A DNA stretch of 64,000 nt from UBA4742 sp963773335 (GTDB lineage: Bacteria > Actinomycetota > Acidimicrobiia > Acidimicrobiales > Acidimicrobilacustridaceae): positions 434,001 through 498,000 of the forward strand of contig CAVZAT010000004.1 of the NCBI GenBank assembly GCA_963773335.1, in the 5' to 3' direction. The position numbers and the translations under genes are program-made. The notes under the pieces are model-generated. The model searched no databases. It saw nothing but the letters and a program-made list of their open reading frames with translations, and was not told the DNA's origin. Positions 37,068-46,145 of the stretch are shown piece after piece; position 1 is the stretch's first letter; the number at the start of each line of letters is the position of its first letter.

Positions 37068-39638
37068 CCGCCATCGACGATGCCGTCATCACCCTGTCCG
37101 TGAACGGCCGGCCCGCCGCCGTCCATGGCGACCATCCCCACCTGCTGGCCGCCCTGCGCGACGAGTTGGGTCTGACGTCGCCCAAGGACGGCTGTGCCCC
37201 CTCGGGCCAGTGCGGGTGCTGCACCATCCTGTTGGATGGCAAGCCGGTGGTGGCGTGCCAGGTCTCTCTCGAGCGCGCCCAGGGCAAGGAGGTGGTCACC
37301 CTGGAAGGGGTCGAAGCCGCCGAGCGGGCCCGCTACGCCCAGGCCTTCGGCTCCTGCGGTGCCCTGCAGTGCGGCTTCTGCACGCCGGGCATCATCGTGC
37401 GCACCAAGGCGCTGATCGACAAGAAGGGCTCGGCGCTGACCCGCGACGACGCCAGCCGGCACCTGGGCGCCAACCTGTGCCGCTGCACCGGCTACGTGAA
37501 GATCCTGGACGCGGTGGAGGCACTGGCCCAGGGCAGCCCGGTCACGGTCACCCCCTCAGGTGGCATCGGCACGTCGGGCGCCCGCTACGAAGCCGATCCC
37601 CTGTCGCTGGGCGACCGCGACTTCATCGACGACATGGACGTCCCGGGCATGGTCCACGCCGCCCTGGTGCTGGCCGACCACGCCCGGGCCGACGTGCTGG
37701 CCATCCACACCGACGCGGCGCGGGCCGCGCCCGGCGTGGTCGAGGTGTTCACCGCCGCCGACATCCCCGGCGAGTTGCGGGTGGGCATCATCCACACCGA
37801 CTGGCCGGTGATGATCCCGGTGGGCGGGCGCACCTCGTACCTGGGCGACGTGCTGGCCGTGGTGGTGGCCGAGACCCGGCAAGGGGCTCGCCGAGCCGCC
37901 GAGCTGGTGAGCGCCGACTACCACGTCCTGGCTCCGTTCACCGATCCGGTCGCCACCCGACACGACCCCGAGATCGCGGTGTGGGGCACCGATTCGAACA
38001 CCTTGAGCGTGTCCACCTACGCCCGGGGCGGCGACGCGGACACCGCCCTGGCGGCCAGCGCCCACCAGGTGCACGAGGTGTTCCAGACCCAGCGCATCGA
38101 GCACGCCTTCCTGGAGCCCGAGTCGACCCTGGCCGTGCCCGGTCCCGACGGGTCGCTGCACGTCTACTCGGGCGGCCAGGGCGTGTGGGACGACCGCAAC
38201 CAGATCGCCTCGGTGCTGGGGCTGGCCACCGATGCGGTCACCGTCGAGCTGGTATCCAACGGCGGGGCCTTCGGGGGCAAGGAGGACATGAGCAACCAGG
38301 CCCACACCGCGCTCGGCCGCCTTCCTGCTCCGGCGGCCGGTGAAGTGCACCCTGACCCGCGAGCAGTCGCTGCTCATGCACCCCAAGCGCCATCCCATCC
38401 GCCTCGAGTACCGGGCCGGGTGCGACGCCGAGGGCCGCCTGACCGTGGTCGAGGCCCGCATGATCGGTGACTCGGGGTCCTACGCGTCGGTGGGCATGAA
38501 GGTGCTGGAGCGGGCCGCGGGCCATGCCAGCGGCCCGTACCGGGTGCCCGCCATCGACGTCGAGGCCGTGGCCGTGCGCACCAACAACCCGGCGTGCGGC
38601 GCCTTCCGGGGATTCGGGGCCAACCAGGCCCAGTTCGCCATGGAGGGCGTGATGGACCGCCTGGCCGACCTGGTCGGGATCAGCGGGCTGGAGATGCGAC
38701 GACGCAACGTCATCGGGCCGGGGCAGGAGTGGGGACCGGGCCAGATCATGGACGACGGGTGCGCCGGCGCGTCGCGCTGCCTGGAGGCCATCGCCCCCGC
38801 CTACGAGGCGGCGCGGGCGGCCGGCCACGCCGTAGGTCTGGGCCTCGGGTTGAAGAACTCCGGGCTGGGCAACGGGTTCCTGGAGATCGCCAGGGCCGTG
38901 GTGCGGTTCCGCACCGACGGGCGCATCGAGGTGCGCCACTGCTGGACGGAGATGGGCCAGGGCGTGCACTCCGTGGCCCGTCAGGTGGCGGTGACCGAGT
39001 TGGGCGTCGATCCGGAGCGCGTCGAGGTGCTGGTCGACACCACCCGGGAGCTGGGAGCGGGCCAGACCACCGGCAGCCGGGGAACGGTCATGGGCGCCGG
39101 ATCGGTGGCCGAGGCGTGCAGGGCCGCGCTGGCCGACGGGTGCCGACCCGAGGTCGACTACGAGGGCGAGTACCGGGTCGACTGGACCAACAAGATCTCC
39201 GACGGGCTCGAGCACCCGATCATCCACTCGGCCTTCGGCTACGCCGCCCAGCTGGTCATCGTCGACCGCGACACGGGCGCCATCACCAAGGTGGTGGCCG
39301 TCCACGACGTCGGCAAGGCGGTGAACCCGCTGCTGTGCGAAGGCCAGATCGACGGGGCGGTGCACATGGGCCTGGGCTACGCGCTGACCGAGGACTTCCC
39401 CACCGATGACCAGGCCCGCCCGCTGAACATGACGCTCAAGAGCCTGGGCATCCTGCGGCCCAAGGACATGCCCGAGGTCGAGGTGGTACTGGTCGAGCAC
39501 CCCCAGCCCCGCTCGCCGTACGGCATCAAGGGCGTGGGCGAGATCGGCCTGGTGCCGACCGCCGGAGCGGTGGCCGCGGCCCTGCACGACCTCGACGGCG
39601 AGTGGCGCACCCGATTGCCCATGCGCCGCGTCCCGTGA
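37064..39638 (+). CDS. Fused 2Fe-2S/Mo hydroxylase (XdhD-like), frameshifted
   Basis: About 857 residues joining a full 2Fe-2S domain (residues 1-155: KDGCAPSGQCGCCTILLDG, LQCGFCTPGIIV, NLCRCTGYVKI) to a molybdopterin chain (residues 170-857: AFLEPESTL, GGAFGGKEDMS, CGAFRGFGANQAQFAME, EMGQGVHSVARQ, GIKGVGEIG). This fusion order is that of E. coli XdhD, a putative purine hydroxylase next to ssnA. No FAD domain is fused, so it may borrow the FAD protein at 31048. One extra G near 38314 breaks HTALAAFLLRRPVKC; otherwise intact. ATG 37064 overlaps the previous stop and follows GGGAGGCGG. Confidence 0.85.
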
Positions 39639-39680
39639 CTCCCAACCGCACCCCCACCCGAACCCCCACCCCCACCCGAA

Positions 39681-39724
39681 ATCTGTGCACTCGGGGGCGT
39701 CTGGACGTCTACAAGTGCACAGAT
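39681..39724. repeat. Hairpin element E2
   Basis: Perfect 11-bp inverted repeat ATCTGTGCACT / AGTGCACAGAT with a 22-nt loop, preceded by CCACCCGAAATC as on the minus strand of E1. It lies between the XdhD-like gene and the SsnA-like gene and could act as a terminator or processing site. A short C-rich tract (39649-39679) precedes it. Confidence 0.55.
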
Positions 39725-39751
39725 CTCGCAAGCAGCGCGGGTGGCCGGCAC

Positions 39752-40795
39752 GTGAGCGACACCACGCCGGGGCTGGTGTGCGCTCACACCCACCTGTACT
39801 CGGCCATCGCCCGGGGTCTGCCCGGACCCGACGTGTCCCCCACCAGCTTCCTGGGCACCCTCGAGGCCATCTGGTGGCGCCTCGACGTGGCCCTCGACCT
39901 CGAGGCCATCGCCGCCTCGGCCCGACTGGGCGCCCTCGAGGCGCTGGAGTCGGGCTGCACCGCCCTCATCGATCATCACGAGTCGCCCCAGGCCATCGAG
40001 GGCAGCCTGGAGGTCATCGCGCGAGGCCTGCGCCGAGGTGGGCGTCCGGGTGTCGTGCGCCTATGGCGTCACCGATCGCCATGGCGCCGACGGGGCCGCC
40101 GCCGGCCTGGCCGAGAACGAGCGCTACCTGCGCAGCCTCGATCCCGGCGACGGTCGGCGACGTGGCCTGGTCGGTGTCCACGCCGCCTTCACGTGCTCCG
40201 ACGACACACTGGTCGCGGCCTCGGGCCTGGCTCACGATCAAGGTGTCGGCGTGCACATCCACGTGGCCGAGGGACCCGACGACGCGGACGCGGCCACCCG
40301 CCTCGGCGGGCTGACCGACGACCGCTGGCTGCTGGTGCACGGGGTCGGCCTGGCCGACGACCACGGCCTGGCCGGCACCGTCGTGCACAACCCGCGCTCC
40401 AACATGAACAACTCGGTCGGCTACGCCCGCCCGGCCCGGTTCGCCAACCCGGTGGCGCTGGGCACCGATGGCATCGGCGCGGCCATGCTCGACGAGTTCC
40501 GGGTGGCCTTCGCCCGCCACCGCGAGGACGACGTGACCGCCTCGGCCGACGTGGCCTGGGGGTGGCTGGCGCAGGGCTGGAGCCTGTTCCCGGAGGCGCT
40601 CGACGACCAGGTGCAGCTGGTCGTATCGCGGACATGACGGCGTGGTCGCTGGCCTACACCACCGACCTGCGTCCGCTCGAGGTCACCATCGACGGCGAGG
40701 TGGTGCTGGCCGACGGACGGCCCACGCGGGTCGACCCCGACGAGATCCGGGCCAAAGCGGCCGAGGCCGCCCACCGCCTGGCGGCCACATGGTGA
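39752..40795 (+). CDS. ssnA: SsnA-like amidohydrolase/deaminase, two frameshifts
   Basis: About 347 residues after correction. The signature is SsnA/guanine-deaminase-like: AHTHLYSAIARGL (metal HxH), IDHHESP, HIHVAEGPDDA, VHGVGL, NPRSNMNNSVGY and LGTDGIGAAMLDE. Frames break at about 40022 (extra base) and about 40620 (net loss of one). The usual N-terminal beta-sandwich of some 50 residues is missing: the GTG at 39752 is almost at the HxH, and hairpin E2 occupies the space where it would be. The gene may therefore be decaying, or a short family variant. Probable role: deamination of an aminated purine or ring-opened product. Confidence 0.7.
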   Translation: MSDTTPGLVCAHTHLYSAIARGLPGPDVSPTSFLGTLEAIWWRLDVALDLEAIAASARLGALEALESGCTALIDHHESPQAIEGSLEVIARGLRRGGRPGVVRLWRHRSPWRRRGRRRPGRERALPAQPRSRRRSATWPGRCPRRLHVLRRHTGRGLGPGSRSRCRRAHPRGRGTRRRGRGHPPRRADRRPLAAGARGRPGRRPRPGRHRRAQPALQHEQLGRLRPPGPVRQPGGAGHRWHRRGHARRVPGGLRPPPRGRRDRLGRRGLGVAGAGLEPVPGGARRPGAAGRIADMTAWSLAYTTDLRPLEVTIDGEVVLADGRPTRVDPDEIRAKAAEAAHRLAATW

Positions 40796-40849
40796 CTGGG
40801 GCGAGCTGGTGACCGGCGGCGCGATGGTGACGAACCGAACGAGGAGCTC

Positions 40850-41850
40850 ATGACCCGACTGGCCATCTACCTGCAGGACGCGCACCCGATCCGCCAGGGG
40901 ATGGAGATCGCCCAGTACGCCGAGTCGCGGGGCTTCGAGGCGGTGTGGCAGGCCGAGAGCCGACTGGTGCGCGAGGCCACGGTGCCCATGGCCGCCTTCC
41001 TGGCCTGCACCGAGCGCATCCGGGTGGGCTCGGGCGTGGTCAACAACTGGACCCGCAACCCCGCCCTGCTGGCCTCCACCTTCTCCACGCTCGACGACCT
41101 GGCCCCGGGTCGGGTCATCCTGGGCATCGGTGCCTGGTGGGACCCGCTGGCTCAGAAGGTGGGCATCACCCGCACCCGCCCGCTCACGGCCATGCGCGAG
41201 ACCATCGAGGCGGTCCGGGCCCTGCTGGCCGACGAGACCGTCACCTACCAGGGCGAGTTCGTCCACCTCGACGGCGTCGAGCTCGACTACGTCCACCAGG
41301 AGCGCCGGCCCAAGGACGTGCCCATCTACCTGGGGGCCACCGGCATGAAGATGATGGAGCTGACCGGTGAGCTGGCCGACGGCGCCGTGCTCAACTACCT
41401 GGTGTCCCCCGCCTACAACCAGACGGCCATGCGCCACCTCGAGGTGGGCGCGACCCGGGCCGGTCGCTCCATGGACGACATCGACCGGCCCCAGCTGGTG
41501 GTGTGCTCGCTCGACGAGGACCGCGACCGGGCGCTCGACAACGCCCGCCTGCTGGTCACCCAGTACCTGGGCCAGCAGCCCCACATCATGAAGGCGTCGG
41601 GCGTGCCCGACTCGCTGCTGGACGAGATCGGCCAGGTGCTGACCTGGCCGGCCACCCACGACCAGGTGGCGGCCGCCTCCGAGCTGGTACCCGACGAGAT
41701 CGTGCAGATGATCACCGCCTCGGGCACGGCCGAGGAGTGCCGGGCCAAGGTGGCCGAGTACGTCGACGCGGGGGCCACCTGCCCGATCCTCTATCCCCTG
41801 GGCGATGACGTGCACGCCATGATCGATGCCTTCGCGGACAGCGACCATGA
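40850..41850 (+). CDS. LLM-class flavin/F420-dependent oxidoreductase
   Basis: About 330 residues of a luciferase-like TIM barrel: AIYLQDAHPIRQGMEIAQYAE, VPMAAFLACTERIRVGSGVVN, LDDLAPGRVILGIGAWWDP, VPIYLGATGMKMMELTGE. The style matches F420-dependent members, though an FMN monooxygenase role cannot be excluded; ring-opening oxygenases such as RutA share the fold. The conserved part ends at MIDAFADSD, yet the frame as written stays open to 42364 (504 codons) across the next gene. An ATGA stop/start overlap at 41847-41850 is one frame away, so I infer a lost base shortly before 41847 and end the gene there. ATG follows GAGGAG. Confidence 0.75.
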
Positions 41851-43115
41851 ACGAGCCACTCCACCTGGAGGTGCTGCGCAACCCGCTGCGGGGCGAGGTG
41901 CCCAACCCACCGGGCCTGAGCCGAGCGGACTGCCCGTCGCCGTTCCATCGCCGGCTGCCGGGCTACGCCGAAACCCCCCTCATCGATCTGCCCGGCCTGG
42001 CCGCCGAGCTCGGCGTCGCCCGGCTGATGGTCAAAGACGAGTCGAGCCGATTCGGGTTGCCCGCCTTCAAGATGCTGGGCGCGTCGTGGGCGTCGTATCT
42101 GGCCCTGCAGGCCCTCCTGGTCGAGCGCACCGGCCGCAAGGTCGACTTCGAGTCGGTGACCCAGTTCGGCGAGGTGCTCGAGCCCCTGCGCCCGCTCTCC
42201 CTGGCCACCGCCACCGACGGCAACCACGGCCGGGCCGTGGCCCACTTCGCCGCCTGGGTCAGCCTCGGGGCCCGCATCTTCGTCCCGGCCGGCACCAGCC
42301 GGGCTCGGATCGAGGCCATCGAATCCGAGGGAGCGACCTGCACCGTGGTGGACGGCACCTATGAGGACGCCGTGGCCCGGGCCGCCGGCGAGGCCGGCGA
42401 CGACTGCCTGGTCATCTCCGACACCTCTTGGCCCGGGTACGAGACGGTCCCGAGGTGGGTCATCGACGGCTACGCCACGATCTTCCACGAGATCGACGCG
42501 GCGCTGGCCGCCACTGGCCACCCGCAGCCCACCGTGGTGTTCGTGCCCATGGGTGTCGGCGCCCTGGCCTCGGCCGTGGCCCAGCGCTACCGCCACCGTG
42601 AGCGGCCCGAAACTGGGCCGCAAGATGTGCGGAATCCGCAGGCGAAGGTTCCCGACCTGCCGGGGGGCCGGGACGCCGGCCAGCCCGTGCTCATCGGGGT
42701 GGAGCCCGACACCGCCAACTGCGTGATGGCCTCGGCCCGGGCCGGGCACCTGGTGGAGGTTCCCGGCCCGCACCGCTCGGTCATGGCCGGGCTCAACTGC
42801 GGCATGGCGTCGCCGGTGGCCTGGCCCTGGGTGTCGGCCGGCTTCGACTGGTTCGTGGCCGGCGGCGACCACCTGGCCACCACCGGTATGCGCCGCCTGG
42901 CCGACTACGGCGTGGTCTCGGGCGAGTCGGGGGCGGCCACCGTCGGCGCCCTGGAAGCTCTGGCCGCTGGCGCCGGCGCCGACGCCGGGCTGATCCTCGC
43001 CCGCGACGACGTCGTGCTGGTGCTGTCCACCGAGGGCGCCACCGACCCCGACTTCTACCAGGCCACCGTGGGCCGTCCCGCCCATCAGGTGGGCCGCTTC
43101 GCCGCCAACCACTGA
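41847..43115 (+). CDS. dpaL: Diaminopropionate ammonia-lyase
   Basis: A 422-residue fold-type II PLP enzyme. The PLP lysine is in RFGLPAFKMLGAS (about residues 67-79), the phosphate and substrate loops in ATATDGNHGRAVAH, and the C-terminal GESGAATVGALEAL supports diaminopropionate ammonia-lyase (YgeX type) over threonine dehydratase. It converts 2,3-diaminopropionate to pyruvate and two ammonia. In E. coli this enzyme is the terminal step next to ssnA and xdhD. Residues about 255-271 (ETGPQDVRNPQAKVPDL) form an extra loop encoded by a sequence resembling the 49-bp repeat (copy D). Start overlaps the end of the LLM gene. Confidence 0.85.
   Translation: MNEPLHLEVLRNPLRGEVPNPPGLSRADCPSPFHRRLPGYAETPLIDLPGLAAELGVARLMVKDESSRFGLPAFKMLGASWASYLALQALLVERTGRKVDFESVTQFGEVLEPLRPLSLATATDGNHGRAVAHFAAWVSLGARIFVPAGTSRARIEAIESEGATCTVVDGTYEDAVARAAGEAGDDCLVISDTSWPGYETVPRWVIDGYATIFHEIDAALAATGHPQPTVVFVPMGVGALASAVAQRYRHRERPETGPQDVRNPQAKVPDLPGGRDAGQPVLIGVEPDTANCVMASARAGHLVEVPGPHRSVMAGLNCGMASPVAWPWVSAGFDWFVAGGDHLATTGMRRLADYGVVSGESGAATVGALEALAAGAGADAGLILARDDVVLVLSTEGATDPDFYQATVGRPAHQVGRFAANH
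42610..42658 (-). repeat. Diverged repeat copy D inside dpaL
   Basis: Aligned without gaps to the reverse complement of the A/B/C consensus, 32 of 49 positions match by my count, including AAAnTGGGC at one end and the central palindrome CGGAATCCG. It is in frame inside dpaL and encodes a loop between VGALASAVAQRY and VLIGVEPD. Confidence 0.5.
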
Positions 43116-43342
43116 GCTCGGGGTCGAGAAGTAGCCGCGCGACCACGTCGCTCGTCCGGGCCCTGGCAGACTCATCGGCTCCTCGCCGGACACAGGACCG
43201 CACTCCGCCAGACGTACGCCGCAAGCACCCGACGACGTCGACCAGTAGGGTCGGAAACATCCTGTTCATCTTCGAGGCACCGACCGGAAATCCATCGTTC
43301 CTACGATCAACAAAACGTTGACACTGCCCACAGGAGGCATGC

Positions 43343-44453
43343 GTGGCCGCACCATTGGATCGTCGCCAGTTCTTGAGCCGGAGCTTGATGGCAGGGGCGG
43401 GATTCGCCGCCGTGGGTGGCGCCGTCGGGGCTGCTGGACGCGTGCAGCAGTTCGTCGAAGTCCACCACCGCCGGCACCACGGCCGGCACGGGAGGATCGA
43501 GCTCGGGCAGCCTCGGCGCCGCCAAGTTCCAGCTCTCCTGGGTGGAGGACGTGGAGTTCGCCGGTGAGTACATCGCCGACACCAAGGGCTACTACACACA
43601 GGCCGGCTTCTCGAAGATGACCCTCCTGGCCGGCGGTCCGTCGGTGAACCAGGACGACGTGGTGGCGTCGGGTCAGGCCCTGGCGTGCATCTCGTCGCCC
43701 GACATCACCGCGGCCAAGATCACCAAGGGCGCCAACCTCATCACGGTGGCTGCCCAGTACCAGAAGAACCCGTTCTGCATCATGTCGCTGGCTTCCAAGC
43801 CGCTCGCCAACCCCCAGGCCATGATCGGCAAGAAGATCGGCGTGCAGTCCACCAACACCGCCGTGTGGAACTCGTTCCTCAAGGCCAACAACATCCAGCA
43901 GAGCCAGGTGACCACCGTGCCGGTCCAGTTCGACCCGTCCGGCCTGGTCACCGGCGAGGTGGACGGCTGGTTCTCGTTCATCACCAACGAGCCCATCGAG
44001 CTGCACGACCAGGGCCACGAGACGACCACGTTCCTGCTCAACGACTACAACTACCCCTTGGTGTCCCAGACCATCGTGGTGCAGACCTCGTCGCTCGCCG
44101 GGGAGAAGCGGAACCAGGTCAAGGCCCTGCTCAAGGCCGAGCTCATGGGTTGGCGCGACTCGCTCAAGGACCCCACCGAGGGCGCCACCCTGGCCGTCAC
44201 GAAGTACGGCAAGAGCCAGAACCTGACCCAGTCGACCGAGGTCGAGCAGTCGAAGGCCCAGAACAAGCTGATCCTGGACACCCGCACCAAGACCGAGGGC
44301 ATCTTCACCGTGCCCGAGGCCATGATCACGGCCACGACCAAGACCATCAACGAGAGCGGCACCACCATCACCGCCGACAAGCTCTTCGACATGTCGGTGC
44401 TGACCGAGGTCTACCAGGAGAACCCCGACCTCAAGTCCGATCCCACGGCCTGA
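43343..44453 (+). CDS. ABC substrate-binding Tat-lipoprotein (NMT1/SsuA class), frameshifted
   Basis: About 370 residues. The N-terminus has a twin-arginine signal (DRRQFLSRSLMAGAGFAAV) and, one base out of frame, a lipobox LLDAC followed by Ser/Thr-rich linker; an extra G in the G-run 43427-43430 explains the break. The mature part (LSWVEDVEFAGEYIADTKGYY, NEPIELHDQGHET) belongs to the NMT1/THI5-SsuA class that delivers nitrate, sulfonates, pyrimidine or riboflavin-type ligands. GTG 43343 follows AGGAGG by 5 nt. Followed 10 nt later by its ATPase and two permeases. The ligand is probably an N-heterocycle or ureide, from context only. Confidence 0.85.
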
Positions 44454-44463
44454 CGGCAACGAC

Positions 44464-45339
44464 TTGACCGACGCGCCCGCTCGCAGCGATGCCACGAATT
44501 CCGACGCGGGGACGGCTCCGGCCGTCCCCGCGTCGCGAGCGGGCCAGGGCATCTCGCTGCACGACCTGACCAAGCAGTTCCGCATCGGCCGGGAGGTGGT
44601 CACCGCCCTCGACCACGTCGACTTCACCGCCCCGGAAGGGGCGTTCGTGGCCCTGCTGGGCCCGTCCGGCTGTGGCAAGTCCACCATCCTGCGCATCCTG
44701 GCCGACCTCGAATCGCCCACCTCGGGCTTCGCCCTGGTCCACGGCGAAGCGCCCGAGCGGGCGCGACGCGAGCACAAGTTGGGCATCGCCTTCCAGGACG
44801 CCGCGCTGCTGCCGTGGCGCACGGTGACCAAGAACATCCGCCTGCCCCTCGAAGTGAGCGGTCTGCAGAAGACCGACCAGGAGATCGACGACCTGATCCG
44901 GCTGGTGGGGTTGGAGAGCTTCACCAGAGCCCGGCCCTCGCAGCTGTCGGGCGGCATGCGCCAGCGGGTGGCGATCGCCCGGGCCCTGGTCGTCGATCCC
45001 GAGGTGCTGTTGCTGGACGAGCCCTTCGGCGCCCTCGACGAGATGACCCGCCAGCGCCTCAACCTCGAGCTCCAGCGCATCTGGACCGAACGCCAGGCCA
45101 CCACCCTGCTGGTCACCCACTCGGTGTCCGAAGCCGTGTTCCTGGCCGACGTGGTGGCCGTCATGAGCCCCCGCCCGGGCCGCATCATCGCCGAGGTGCC
45201 CATCGACCTGCCCCGGCCTCGCACGCCCGAGGTGATGCGGACCCCCGAGTTCCACGCCTACGGCGACCAGCTCAGCGACCTGCTGTTCACGGGAGGGATC
45301 CCGGTCAGCGGCGACGACGTGGCGGACCCGTCGGCGTGA
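44464..45339 (+). CDS. ABC transporter ATP-binding protein (SsuB/TauB class)
   Basis: A 291-residue ATPase with Walker A GPSGCGKST (about residue 65), Q-loop AFQDAALLPW, signature LSGGMRQR, Walker B LLLDEPFGALDE and the switch His in VTHSVSEA. It energises the importer formed with the receptor upstream and two permeases downstream. TTG 44464 is the only start in reach and the first 35 residues are low complexity, so the start could lie further in. The stop overlaps the GTG of the first permease. Confidence 0.85.
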   Translation: MTDAPARSDATNSDAGTAPAVPASRAGQGISLHDLTKQFRIGREVVTALDHVDFTAPEGAFVALLGPSGCGKSTILRILADLESPTSGFALVHGEAPERARREHKLGIAFQDAALLPWRTVTKNIRLPLEVSGLQKTDQEIDDLIRLVGLESFTRARPSQLSGGMRQRVAIARALVVDPEVLLLDEPFGALDEMTRQRLNLELQRIWTERQATTLLVTHSVSEAVFLADVVAVMSPRPGRIIAEVPIDLPRPRTPEVMRTPEFHAYGDQLSDLLFTGGIPVSGDDVADPSA

Positions 45340-46145
45340 CCTCGGTGTCGACGGCACCGCCCGCCGCGCCGGGCACGATCCCCCGGCCGCGTCGCGAGCT
45401 GCCCCGCTGGGTCATCGGCATGCTGGGGATCACCGCCATGGTCGTGGCGTGGCAGATCCTGGCCGCCACCGGCGTGCTGCCCAGCACGATCCCCACCCCC
45501 ACGGCCATCGTGTCCCAGTACCGGGCCGACGGTTGGAGCGTGTACTGGCTCAACATCCAGACCACGGTCAGCGAGTCGGTCAAAGGCTGGTTGTGGGGCA
45601 ACGCCATCGCCGTCGTGCTGGCCATCGTGTTCGTGCAGATCCCGTTCCTGGAACGGGGGTTCATGAAGTTCGCGGTGGCCGCCTACTGCATCCCGGTGGT
45701 GGCCCTGGGGCCGCTGCTGGCCGTGCTCTACGGCGGTGAGACCCCCAAGGTGGTCCTGGCCGCCTTCGCCGTCTTCTTCGCCACCCTGATCTCCATGCTG
45801 GTCGGGCTCAAGTCGGCCGACACCACTTCGCTCGACCTCATACACGCCTACGGCGGCGGCAGCTTCGTCAAGCTGCGCAAGGTGCGACTGCACGCCTGCC
45901 TGCCCGACCTGTTCGCCGGCCTGCGCATCGCCGCCCCGGCGGCCGTGCTGGGCGCGGTGATCGGCGAGTACATCGGGGGGACCTCGGGGCTGGGCGTGTT
46001 CATGATCGCCGCCGAGACCGGCTTCAAACCGGCCGAGACCTGGGGCATCGCCCTGGCCATCGCCGCCATCGCCGGCGTCGGATACGGCCTCACCGCCCTG
46101 GCCGAATACGTCCTGGTGCCCTGGGCCCGCCGGAGCACCCGTTGA
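45336..46145 (+). CDS. ABC transporter permease (SsuC class), first copy
   Basis: A 269-residue permease with about six membrane helices and the cytoplasmic coupling loop LIHAYGGGSFVKLRKVRLHACLPDLFAGLR split around positions 160-190 (EAA-type motif ending in GLRIAAPAA). It belongs to the binding-protein-dependent transport family of nitrate/sulfonate importers. GTG overlaps the ATPase stop and its own stop overlaps the TTG of a second permease, so a heterodimeric channel is likely. Confidence 0.85.
   Translation: MTSVSTAPPAAPGTIPRPRRELPRWVIGMLGITAMVVAWQILAATGVLPSTIPTPTAIVSQYRADGWSVYWLNIQTTVSESVKGWLWGNAIAVVLAIVFVQIPFLERGFMKFAVAAYCIPVVALGPLLAVLYGGETPKVVLAAFAVFFATLISMLVGLKSADTTSLDLIHAYGGGSFVKLRKVRLHACLPDLFAGLRIAAPAAVLGAVIGEYIGGTSGLGVFMIAAETGFKPAETWGIALAIAAIAGVGYGLTALAEYVLVPWARRSTR

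Noticed and set aside
34540..38330. Programmed frameshifting or selenocysteine recoding in the two molybdenum hydroxylases
   Set aside because: The two breaks are at unrelated positions with no slippery site or structure in common, no UGA is involved, and the same kind of indel occurs in many unrelated genes nearby.
39649..39679. C-rich short repeats before hairpin E2 considered as a CRISPR or tandem-repeat array
   Set aside because: Only a few imperfect CCCCCACCC units, no spacers of constant length and no cas genes.
40850..42364. A natural 504-residue LLM protein
   Set aside because: The last 170 residues are an off-frame reading of the ammonia-lyase gene without family similarity.
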